NCBI GenBank assembly: GCA_964613795.1
Contig: CAZTJR010000065.1
Span: forward strand, 1 to 6,210
Source: Chromatocurvus sp964613795
GTDB taxonomy: Bacteria > Pseudomonadota > Gammaproteobacteria > Pseudomonadales > Halieaceae
Length of the DNA stretch: 6,210 bases
Direction: 5' to 3'
Every line of letters begins with the position of its first letter. Position 1 is the stretch's first letter. Both the position numbers and the translations under genes were made by a program. A model generated the notes under the pieces. The model was not told the DNA's origin. It saw only the letters and a program-made list of their open reading frames with translations, and made no database searches. Of the stretch, positions 1 to 5,929 are shown in pieces.

Positions 1-522
1 CATTGGTCTCAGGGGGAGCAGGCCGCCGCGATTACACGTCTTGAAGAGTGGCTGGCTGACAATCCGGAGGATGCTGAGATCCGCAACCTGCTGGCCACAC
101 GTTATCTCACTCTGGGCAACGATGATCAGGCTCTCGAACAGTACCGTCGCCTGATTGAGGTGGCTCCAGACAGCCCAATGGTTCTTAATAATCTGGCCTG
201 GCTGGAGCGCAACCGGGATCCCGAACTGGCATTGGGCTATATCGAGCGGGCTATAGCGCTGGCGCCCGATAGCATACAGATCATTGATACCTACGCGATG
301 GTCGAGCTGGCAAGAGGAAACCAGAAAGCGGCGCTCGAGCTAAGCGAAAGGGCGCTGGCAGCGGCACCCGATGCTCCGGAACTACTGTTGAATCGGGCAC
401 GGGTCCTGGTCGAGGCTGGCCGCTGGGTCGCCGCCCGGGAGGTACTGCAGACGCTGCTGACAGGTTCTGCCTCTCCCCAGCACGACGAGGCTCAGCGCCT
501 GCTGGCGACGTTGGGCGACTGA
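1..522 (+). CDS. prsT: TPR-repeat protein, PrsT-like, C-terminal part (5' end outside window)
   Basis: The reading frame is open from the first base and ends at TGA 520-522, giving the last 173 residues of a longer protein. The piece is a chain of helix-turn-helix TPR units. Typical TPR positions are visible in stretches such as 'LLATRYLTLGNDDQALEQY', 'NNLAWLERNRDPELALGYI' and 'VELARGNQKAALELSERAL', each about 34 residues apart and ending in 'APDS/APDA' turns. The 'NNLAWL' motif and the presence of a PrsR-like regulator in the same window fit PrsT, the large TPR lipoprotein of exosortase/PEP-CTERM loci (usually around 900 residues). The lipoprotein signal and most repeats lie outside the window, so they cannot be confirmed. 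The family role is thought to be in export or assembly of exopolysaccharide or PEP-CTERM proteins; this is inferred from context. A different TPR protein of the same locus remains possible. Confidence 0.82.
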   Translation, partial: HWSQGEQAAAITRLEEWLADNPEDAEIRNLLATRYLTLGNDDQALEQYRRLIEVAPDSPMVLNNLAWLERNRDPELALGYIERAIALAPDSIQIIDTYAMVELARGNQKAALELSERALAAAPDAPELLLNRARVLVEAGRWVAAREVLQTLLTGSASPQHDEAQRLLATLGD

Positions 523-551
523 GCAGGGTGTTACTGGCACTGGGCTGCGTC

Positions 552-589
552 GCCTGCTTGCAGGCCCGACGGCCCTCCGACAAAGGCCG
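552..589 (+). repeat. two adjacent inverted repeats after the TPR gene
   Basis: GCCTGC (552-557) and GCAGGC (560-565) form a perfect inverted repeat with a minimal loop. It is followed by CGGCC (570-574) and GGCCG (585-589) around a 10-nt loop. They lie 30 bp after the TPR stop codon and could form stem-loops in the 3' end of that message. No T-run follows either stem, so a factor-independent terminator is not supported. The rest of the 523-699 gap shows no gene and no promoter that I trust. Confidence 0.3.
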
Positions 590-699
590 CTCACTGTGAA
601 TTGCGTCACTGATCTGAGCTGATTGCTGGCTAGTCGTTGTTTTGGTGAGTACACTTTCGTGAAGTTATTTAAAAAACCTCTATCGAAGCAGGGCGGGTT

Positions 700-840
700 A
701 TGCAGGACGACAACACGCAGCATCCAGTCTCCACCAGACGCAGGCCTAATCAGGATCGACGTCTCCTGATAAAACGAGGGGTGTCGGTACCCTTGATTAT
801 GTCCGTGCTGCCGAGCATGCAGCTGGCTGCCAGTAGTGCA
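700..840 (+). other. predicted signal peptide, twin-arginine type
   Basis: Codons 1-47 of the small protein encode a long basic n-region with Arg20-Arg21 in 'DRRLLIK', a moderately hydrophobic core from Gly27 to about Leu42, and a cleavage-like 'SSA' ending at residue 47. The RR-x-hydrophobic-hydrophobic-K pattern and the low hydrophobicity of the core favour Tat over Sec. There is no charged residue in the c-region. Assignment is by eye only. Confidence 0.5.
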
Positions 841-1152
841 ACGGACTGCGCGGCTGGTGATACAGTTGGCGGCATGGCGGGCGAAGTGACGACCTTTAAT
901 AGTTCAAACGGTCAAGGTCTTGCTCTCGGGCGTGGCAACAACGACAACCGCGGTCAAGGTGAAGGTAAAGGTCTTGGTCTCGGTCGTGGCAACAACGACA
1001 AGCGCGGTAACAATGAGGTGGTCTTCGATATGGACCTCAAAGACGAGTTCGTTGAGTCAAGTGAGCTTAGCGCCGCCAGTTCCTGCATGGTGTCTGCGCA
1101 GGGTGGGACCGCGGCCCGTCGCGGTGGCCCGTTGTTTGGCAGTTACACCTGA
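700..1152 (+). CDS. small exported Gly/Asn-rich protein, candidate substrate of the downstream kinase cassette
   Basis: I recognise no family. The 150-residue product starts at ATG 700, with AGGG at 690-693 six bases upstream. Residues 1-26 are rich in Arg and contain 'DRRLLIK' (19-25), close to the twin-arginine consensus. A mildly hydrophobic segment follows (27-44), then a small-residue stretch 'AASSA' (43-47) that suits signal peptidase I. The mature part has a two-copy repeat (71-85 and 89-103) built on 'GLGLGRGNND', then an acidic segment (107-122) and a tail 'GGPLFGSYT'. There are Cys at 50 and 129 and no PEP-CTERM anchor. It precedes the PqqD-like gene by 18 bp in the same frame and direction, so it probably shares a transcript with it. 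The repeat uses mainly GGT, CGT and AAC codons, typical of well-expressed genes. The signal peptide argues for a real gene; a role as precursor or substrate is inference from position. Confidence 0.72.
   Translation: MQDDNTQHPVSTRRRPNQDRRLLIKRGVSVPLIMSVLPSMQLAASSATDCAAGDTVGGMAGEVTTFNSSNGQGLALGRGNNDNRGQGEGKGLGLGRGNNDKRGNNEVVFDMDLKDEFVESSELSAASSCMVSAQGGTAARRGGPLFGSYT
910..1008 (+). repeat. imperfect 54-bp tandem repeat within the small Gly-rich gene
   Basis: Bases 910-954 and 964-1008 encode the same 15-residue pattern (GQGLALGRGNNDNRG and GKGLGLGRGNNDKRG). By my alignment they differ at 4 of 45 bases, and synonymous positions are almost all identical, which points to a recent duplication. The nine bases after each core (955-963 and 1009-1017) encode QGE and NNE and have diverged. 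Confidence 0.85.
1105..1130 (+). other. possible RNA hairpin near the 3' end of the small Gly-rich gene
   Basis: GGGACCGCG (1105-1113) can pair with CGCGGT (1120-1125) and CCC (1128-1130) across a 6-nt loop, with a 2-nt bulge (GG, 1126-1127). The T-rich stretch GTTGTTTGG (1131-1139) follows. It could weaken transcription or protect the upstream message, giving more of the small protein than of the enzymes. It lies inside codons, so protein constraint may explain it. Confidence 0.27.
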
Positions 1153-1170
1153 AAAAAGTTAATTCCCGGC

Positions 1171-1488
1171 GTGCATGATCCTGCATTGTCTGAGATTCCT
1201 AACGTGCTCTATTGTCCCAACGACGTGCGCCTTGAACTTCTCGGCGATGAGGCCGCCTGTTTCGAGCGCAATAGTGGCGTAACGCACGTAATGGACGCGG
1301 GTGGGGCCTTCGTTCTCAGCCATATCGTTCAGCAGCGGGGTATTGATCGAGACGAGCTCCTGGCAAACCTGCTCGCGTCCTTTCAGGACGAAGCGGCAGC
1401 GTTGGCGACCCTGCTGGACAACACGCTGTCTCTGCTCCTCGAACAGGGTTTGATCAGGGCCACGGGAGCACCAGATGCAAATCGGTGA
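1171..1488 (+). CDS. PqqD-like protein, HPr-rel-A type
   Basis: The 105-residue product has the layout of the PqqD/RRE fold: a short beta region (residues 12-34), the core motif 'SGVTHVMD' (35-42), then helices with 'GIDRDELLANLL' (57-68) and a final winged-helix segment 'LLDNTLSLLLEQGLI' (81-95). PqqD-type domains bind leader regions of ribosomal peptides and present them to modifying enzymes. The SG-x-TH core is what I associate with the PqqD family that travels with HprK-related kinase A. The GTG at 1171 is taken as start, with a weak AAAAAG upstream (1153-1158). An in-frame GTG at 1204 would give 94 residues and still keep the domain. Its end overlaps the kinase gene by 14 nt, so the two are probably translationally coupled. 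Likely cytoplasmic. The substrate is unknown; the small protein encoded just upstream is the obvious candidate. Confidence 0.87.
   Translation: MHDPALSEIPNVLYCPNDVRLELLGDEAACFERNSGVTHVMDAGGAFVLSHIVQQRGIDRDELLANLLASFQDEAAALATLLDNTLSLLLEQGLIRATGAPDANR
1464..1468 (+). promoter_or_regulatory. ribosome-binding site of the HprK-related kinase gene
   Basis: GGGAG lies six bases before ATG 1475, inside the last codons of the PqqD-like gene. It supports this start and the 14-nt overlap. Confidence 0.6.
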
Positions 1489-2425
1489 CCTCTCAATCCG
1501 CGAGTTCCAGTCGCGACTGTCGACGGGCATGTGTCTATCCTTCGGCCCCTTCTGTACGCGCATCAGCAGCGACCTGGAAACCTTCGCCGAAACCTTTCAC
1601 CAATGCTACGCGGGTCTCCCGGTGCTGTGTGATGACCAGATTGCTCACTTCAGCGTTAGCGTAAGGCAGCGTCCGGGACTGCGTGGACACCTTCGACCAC
1701 AGGCAGAGTTTTTGTTTGAGGGGCTGGCACCCTTTGATCCCTACCCGCGTAGTCACGCGTTCCCGATGTTTGAGTGGGGGCTTAACTGGTGCATTGCCAA
1801 TACCGCTCATCATTATCTGATGCTCCACGCCGCCGTTCTGGAGCATCATGGGCGTGCGCTGATTCTGCCGGCGCCGCCGGGTTCTGGCAAAAGCACCTTG
1901 TGCGCCGCCCTGGTGGGCCGGGGATGGCGTTTGTTTTCCGATGAGTTCGGCATGCTGCGACTTGCCGATGGCAGGTTACATCCTCTGCCGCGCGCAGCGC
2001 CACTCAAGAACGCTTCTATCGAGGTGATCCGGGAGTTCGCGCCAACGCTCACGCTTGGCCCGCGCTATGAGAGAACCCGAAAGGGAACGGTGGTCCATGT
2101 GTTTCCACCGCTAGCAAGCCTTGCGCGACAAACCGAGACCTGTGTGGCAAACGCACTGGTTTTTCCTCGCTACGTTGCCGATGCGCCAACGCGCGTAGCC
2201 TCACTGTCACCGGTTGTTGGCGTCACGCGCGTGATCAAAAACTCGTTCAACTATTTATTCACGGCGGAGGCTGGATTTGACGCGCTGTGCCAGCTGGTGC
2301 GCAGGGCTGATTGCTACGAACTCACCTATTCCCGACTGGATGAGGCGGTAGACCGGCTTGACGCGCTTCTGGCAGCCAGCGGCGGTTTGGCGCAGGCCGC
2401 TACCGGGCACGCTGAACTCGCTTGA
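1475..2425 (+). CDS. HPr-kinase-related protein kinase (HprK-related kinase A)
   Basis: The 316-residue product aligns by eye with the catalytic core of HPr kinase/phosphorylase. It has 'HAAVLE' (118-123, catalytic-type His118), a P-loop 'APPGSGKST' (133-141, Lys139), and 'GRGWRLFSDEFGML' (148-161) with Asp156-Glu157 at the place of the HprK 'ADD' motif. HprK normally reads GxSGxGKSE, so the first glycine is Ala here and the final Glu is Thr. The first 110 residues form a family-specific domain without an HprK N-terminal match I can see. These kinases use ATP to phosphorylate Ser in a protein; in some lasso-peptide clusters homologues phosphorylate the precursor C-terminus. It is likely cytoplasmic. 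The gene overlaps PqqD upstream by 14 nt and the nucleotidyltransferase downstream by 4 nt, so the three are one operon. The true substrate is not shown by the sequence; HPr itself is unlikely given the context. Confidence 0.92.
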   Translation: MQIGDLSIREFQSRLSTGMCLSFGPFCTRISSDLETFAETFHQCYAGLPVLCDDQIAHFSVSVRQRPGLRGHLRPQAEFLFEGLAPFDPYPRSHAFPMFEWGLNWCIANTAHHYLMLHAAVLEHHGRALILPAPPGSGKSTLCAALVGRGWRLFSDEFGMLRLADGRLHPLPRAAPLKNASIEVIREFAPTLTLGPRYERTRKGTVVHVFPPLASLARQTETCVANALVFPRYVADAPTRVASLSPVVGVTRVIKNSFNYLFTAEAGFDALCQLVRRADCYELTYSRLDEAVDRLDALLAASGGLAQAATGHAELA

Positions 2426-3480
2426 AACACCTTGCGCTTGTACTTTCACGGCCATCTCTCGTGGCAGGGTTCAGTCCCGGCGAGTGGCAGGCGCTGCTCA
2501 CCGACGCACGTCAGGCGCGGATGGTTGACCGGCTGCGGTATACGCTCGCCAGTCAGGCGCCCGATGTGGCCCTGCCTGCGGTGATCGCTGACGTATTCGA
2601 CGGCACGGGCCGTTATGTAGCGTATCTGCAACATCGTGCCCGCTTTGAGGTGTCGCAGTTGTCAGCGCTGGCACTGGCGGCGGACTGCCCGGTGGTGCTG
2701 CTCAAAGGCGCGGCCTATCTCATCGAGGGGATTGAGGCGAGCGCAGGCCGTGGCCTCGGCGACATTGATATCCTGGTGCCACATGCCTCGCTCGCAGACG
2801 TCGAGCGGCGGCTGGCGGCGTCTGGCTGGCGCTTTGCCGAGGATCTTACTGAGTACGATCATGCCTATTATCGAGATATGGCCCACGAGCTGCCGCCCAT
2901 GCGCCATTTTGATCGGCAGTTTGAGCTTGATGTGCATCACGGGATTCTGCAGCCCACCCATCGGCTGACACCGGATTCTGCACGTCTGATGCAAGAGAGC
3001 GTTGCGCTGGACACACAGCCGTTCTTTCGCCTCTCGCGGCGTGACCAGATACTGCACAGCGCCACACACCTGTTTATGAGTGACGAGCTGCGCGGCGGTC
3101 TGCGGGATCTGCACGACATTGTTTTGCTGTGCCGGCAGGGTGAGGCGGAGGAAACAGCGTTCTGGCAGCGTCTGCTGCAGCGCGCTGTGGAGCAGGGTCT
3201 GCAGCGACCGCTGCACTATGCAATGTATTGCGCACAGCACGGTCTGGCGCTTGTTATCCCGCAGCACACGAGGGGAGAGTTCACCGCATTGTGTCCGCGT
3301 ACTGTCGGTGTGCGCTTCGCCGAGAGGTTATTTCTCAGGCGCTTCTTCAGCCGGCCCACCGGGCGATTGGCGAGCGCCTGTCGGACGCTTCTATTCCTGC
3401 GTTCCCACTGGATTCGCATGCCCCCGCTGATGTTGTTGCGTCACTTAGCACGCAAGGTCCTTTCCCGAAATGACCGCTGA
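2422..3480 (+). CDS. nucleotidyltransferase family protein (NTP_transf_5 type)
   Basis: The 352-residue product shows the nucleotidyltransferase pattern of the PF14907 family: 'LLKGAAYL' (93-100), then 'RGLGDIDILV' (110-119) with Asp114 and Asp116 as probable metal ligands, and 'FELDVHHGIL' (167-176) with Asp170 as the likely third carboxylate. 'HELPPMRHFD' (155-164), 'HSATHLF' (212-218) and 'LRDLHDI' (227-233) are further family-like blocks in the helical half. Such enzymes transfer a nucleotide or related group from an NTP; the acceptor here is unknown. Members occur beside HprK-like kinases in HPr-rel-A and some lasso-peptide clusters. The start is TTG 2422, overlapping the kinase stop as TTGA; no strong ribosome-binding site is seen, so coupling is likely. 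GTG 2461 is an alternative in-frame start. The C-terminus (from about 296) is Arg-rich and could touch membrane or nucleic acid, but this is weak. Confidence 0.9.
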   Translation: MKHLALVLSRPSLVAGFSPGEWQALLTDARQARMVDRLRYTLASQAPDVALPAVIADVFDGTGRYVAYLQHRARFEVSQLSALALAADCPVVLLKGAAYLIEGIEASAGRGLGDIDILVPHASLADVERRLAASGWRFAEDLTEYDHAYYRDMAHELPPMRHFDRQFELDVHHGILQPTHRLTPDSARLMQESVALDTQPFFRLSRRDQILHSATHLFMSDELRGGLRDLHDIVLLCRQGEAEETAFWQRLLQRAVEQGLQRPLHYAMYCAQHGLALVIPQHTRGEFTALCPRTVGVRFAERLFLRRFFSRPTGRLASACRTLLFLRSHWIRMPPLMLLRHLARKVLSRNDR

Positions 3481-3536
3481 TCGCAGTCACCCGCGATGGA
3501 TCCGCGAGCCGACCGACACTCTATCCCTGGCGTCGC

Positions 3537-5918
3537 TCAATAAAGTCTCCAGTCCAGAATACTCCCATCGAGCACCCCCAGCCGGAGGTGAACACGGATG
3601 TAATTGGTGTAGGCGACAAGTTCGGGCTCCGGCGTTCTGGCCTGTCTGCGCACCCGGGCGCGGATGATGCAGCTGTTGTGCGCCTTGCCAGTAGCCTGGA
3701 GGGGAAGGAGGGTTTCGGCGCTGGACTGGTAAGCGGAAAGCTGCCTGGAAATTATCTGGCTCTGGCCGTCAAGGCAGCTGGAAATGAAATCAATATCCAG
3801 GGCGGCTCCTGCACCTCCGGCTCCACGCTCCAGGTTAACGCGGGCGAGTGCGACGCTGTCACTGCTGAACACATCGGCACTTTCACCGGGTGCGAGCGCG
3901 CGGGGAATTCCGTCAAATTCTACCTCGAGTGCAAGGTGGTCGAGCAGCAGGCCATGATCAGACCAGAAGGTTCCGGCCTCCAGAGCCCTGAGCACTCCCG
4001 TGTAGCTCCGCTCTGGCGTTGCAATGTGCATGCGCGAGGAAGAGCAGGGCTGCGCATCGACGTCGCCGTTGCCAGACGCCGGGCGTGCCAGCGCAGCCCA
4101 CAAAGTCTGCCCCGATGACAGATACAGGTCCCAGACAGTGTCTGCGGACGTGGGGACGAGTCGGGTATTTTGCCCATCCGGGCTTTCATCGACTTCCACT
4201 ACCTTCTCGGGAGAGTGATAATCGGTAAGAAAGGCAGCATGCCCGGCGGCGCGGATGCGCTGGAGGAGGCTTGCAAAGGTCTGTTCCTGGTGCCTCGGGC
4301 TATCAACGCTTCGCGAGCCCGATGCGGTGTTTTTCAGTCGCGGCAGCCAGGCCGTTTCCTGGTCCGGCTGAAGCAGTACGTTCAGGTGTTCGCGACCCGG
4401 GTGGGACGGAAGTTCCAGTGCCAGTCCGAGGAAGATAAGCAGATCGGGATATGCCTGACGCAGTGCAACGACCGCCTTGCGCTGCCGCCCGCTATCGGCG
4501 CTCTCGGTATCGACGCGGTCGCTGAGCGCGATGACATCGCATCCGGCAGCGGCTGCTTTCGCTACCTGTTCACTCAGGCCCAGGGCCCGATCGCTGGCGA
4601 GCGCTTGCGTCTGCTCGGCGATCAGGTTTGCGCGCTGTCTGGCCCAGGGAACCTCGCCGCGTATAACGGCCGTCGGCCCCTCTGGCAGTATGAACAGTAC
4701 ACCGAGAGCTCCCATCAATGTGGCCGTGATCGCGATAGCCGGTAGCCAACCCCTGCCTCGCGAGTGGTATGAGTGTTCGATGTTGGCACATATCGACGGG
4801 CGAGCCTGTGGGCGCTCTCCGCGCAGCGCAATTGCCGCACCAATGCCCAGCGCCATTAGCGCATCGGTAACTTCTGGCGTCGCTCCCCGGATGTAAATCT
4901 GGAACCACTCTGAGGTAAACAGCAGTAGCGCGGTGAAAGCTGTAGCAGCGAGCAGGCTCAGGCGTGCTTCCATCAGGAGCCAGGCAAGCAGCCCGTACAG
5001 CACCAGTTTCTTCCAGGTAGCAATAACATTAATGATGATATTGCCCCCCAGTGAACCGCTGAAAGGAATCCAGCTAAAGCTCGCAGGCGTGTCGCGTAGC
5101 GTGAGGGACAGAAAGCTGGCGCCAACAATCGCTACCATCAACAGCATAGCCAGAATCGCAGGATACCAGCGGCCGCGTAGGAGTCGCCAGAGGATCAATG
5201 CGCACAGGGCGCCCGCGACGTCGTCAATGTTAACTGTGCTGCCAACGAACAGCGCACCCACCGCGAGAACAAAGCCCGTGCCGGGCAGATACCAGCCCGC
5301 TCGGACAGCCGGCGCGTAACGCTCGAGAAGCTGATAACACACCAGCCACAGGAGTGTGTTCTGGAATACCCAGAATGGCTCGGGCACGCGTCTGGCTAAG
5401 AGGGAGACGGCATTGTCCCGGAGCAGACCGAGGTCCAGGGTAGGAACGAAGGGAATCCATTGGTAAGCCAGCCATCCCGCCACCAGCAGAAGCGGTAAGG
5501 GCAGTTTCAGTGGCAGGGCGGGCAGGCGCTGTCGAGTGCGGGCCACGGCAAGGCCGAGGAGCAGGCCTGCCAGCATACCGAACAGGTTCCAGACAACATC
5601 AACCCCTGAGGGCACGCGGTTGGCAATGAACACCTGCGCCACCTGTGCGGCGTAGGCCACGACCAAACCGGCGAAGCTGAGCCGGACGATCTGCAAGGAA
5701 TTGGCTCTGCGACCATCGCGGGTGGCAAAAATACTGAAAAAACCATAGGGAACAAACAGCAGGATGTTGGCAATGATATTCCCACGTGACCCCCCGCGGA
5801 GACTGAAATCCACCAGCTGGGCCATGCGCTCGGGGGTGTAGGTGTAGGTCGAGAAGTTCAGCGGATAGATTGATCCGTAAAAAATCATTACCGCCGTCAA
5901 CACGAGCAGAGCGCGCAT
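3537..5918 (-). CDS. VanZ-like membrane protein fused to a PHP-like C-terminal domain
   Basis: The 793-residue product has two halves. Residues 1-411 are polytopic membrane protein. VanZ motifs appear at 'NILLFVPYGFF' (51-61) with 'RVPSGVDVVWNLFG' (101-114), and again at 'TSEWFQIYIRG' (335-345) with 'TDALMALGIG' (351-360). A weaker copy lies between them ('IDDVAGAL', 231-238). The last membrane segment is about 391-411. Residues 412-793 are soluble and probably periplasmic. They resemble PHP-type metallo-phosphoesterases: 'AAGCDVIALSD' (457-467), 'LELPSHPGREHLNVLL' (501-516), 'LRALEAGTFWSDHGLLL' (643-659) and 'LVAYTNYIRVHL' (767-778). The usual HxH and DH metal ligands are not seen (Arg468 replaces the His), so catalysis is doubtful. 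VanZ proteins occur often in exosortase loci, where their role is unknown. ATG 5918 is chosen for its good AGGAA site; the gene follows prsR by 9 nt. Confidence 0.88.
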   Translation of the reverse strand: MRALLVLTAVMIFYGSIYPLNFSTYTYTPERMAQLVDFSLRGGSRGNIIANILLFVPYGFFSIFATRDGRRANSLQIVRLSFAGLVVAYAAQVAQVFIANRVPSGVDVVWNLFGMLAGLLLGLAVARTRQRLPALPLKLPLPLLLVAGWLAYQWIPFVPTLDLGLLRDNAVSLLARRVPEPFWVFQNTLLWLVCYQLLERYAPAVRAGWYLPGTGFVLAVGALFVGSTVNIDDVAGALCALILWRLLRGRWYPAILAMLLMVAIVGASFLSLTLRDTPASFSWIPFSGSLGGNIIINVIATWKKLVLYGLLAWLLMEARLSLLAATAFTALLLFTSEWFQIYIRGATPEVTDALMALGIGAAIALRGERPQARPSICANIEHSYHSRGRGWLPAIAITATLMGALGVLFILPEGPTAVIRGEVPWARQRANLIAEQTQALASDRALGLSEQVAKAAAAGCDVIALSDRVDTESADSGRQRKAVVALRQAYPDLLIFLGLALELPSHPGREHLNVLLQPDQETAWLPRLKNTASGSRSVDSPRHQEQTFASLLQRIRAAGHAAFLTDYHSPEKVVEVDESPDGQNTRLVPTSADTVWDLYLSSGQTLWAALARPASGNGDVDAQPCSSSRMHIATPERSYTGVLRALEAGTFWSDHGLLLDHLALEVEFDGIPRALAPGESADVFSSDSVALARVNLERGAGGAGAALDIDFISSCLDGQSQIISRQLSAYQSSAETLLPLQATGKAHNSCIIRARVRRQARTPEPELVAYTNYIRVHLRLGVLDGSILDWRLY

Positions 5919-5924
5919 GCTGCG

Positions 5925-5929
5925 TTCCT
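5925..5929 (-). promoter_or_regulatory. ribosome-binding site of the VanZ-like gene
   Basis: On the minus strand AGGAA lies six bases before the ATG at 5918 and overlaps the TAG stop of prsR. It fixes the start and indicates that translation of the two genes is coupled. Confidence 0.65.

Noticed and set aside
535..549. Sigma-54-like promoter TGGCAC...CTGCG upstream of the small gene, tempting because PrsR is a sigma-54 activator
   Set aside because: The GG and GC elements are separated by 9 bases instead of the required 10, and the site is about 150 bp from the start codon.
642..671. Sigma-70-like promoter TTGGTG - 17 bp - TTATTT before the small gene
   Set aside because: The -10 element matches the consensus at only two or so positions. 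The AT-rich stretch 665-676 may still matter, but the match is too poor to annotate.
281..723. Minus-strand reading frames opposite the TPR gene and the following gap
   Set aside because: They are low-complexity, Arg/Pro-rich and antisense to a clear TPR coding frame, with no recognisable domain.
2662..3267. 201-codon minus-strand frame opposite the nucleotidyltransferase gene
   Set aside because: It is fully antisense to a gene with clear family motifs, and its translation has no domain or convincing start signal.
700..3480. Classical lasso-peptide biosynthetic cluster
   Set aside because: No Asn-synthetase-like cyclase or transglutaminase-like leader peptidase is present, and the candidate precursor is long with a signal peptide, unlike lasso precursors.
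3481..3536. Possible bidirectional terminator between the convergent genes (CGCG 3492-3495 / CGCG 3503-3506)
   Set aside because: The stem is only four pairs with no T-run on either strand; nothing else in these 56 bp looks like a terminator.
3470..3667. 65-codon plus-strand frame starting at ATG 3470 after the nucleotidyltransferase
   Set aside because: Most of it is antisense to the VanZ-PHP 3' end, its composition is not protein-like, and no ribosome-binding site is seen.
4170..4745. 191-codon plus-strand frame opposite the VanZ-PHP gene
   Set aside because: It lies antisense to the well-supported 793-codon gene and shows no family motif, as expected for a GC-rich shadow frame.
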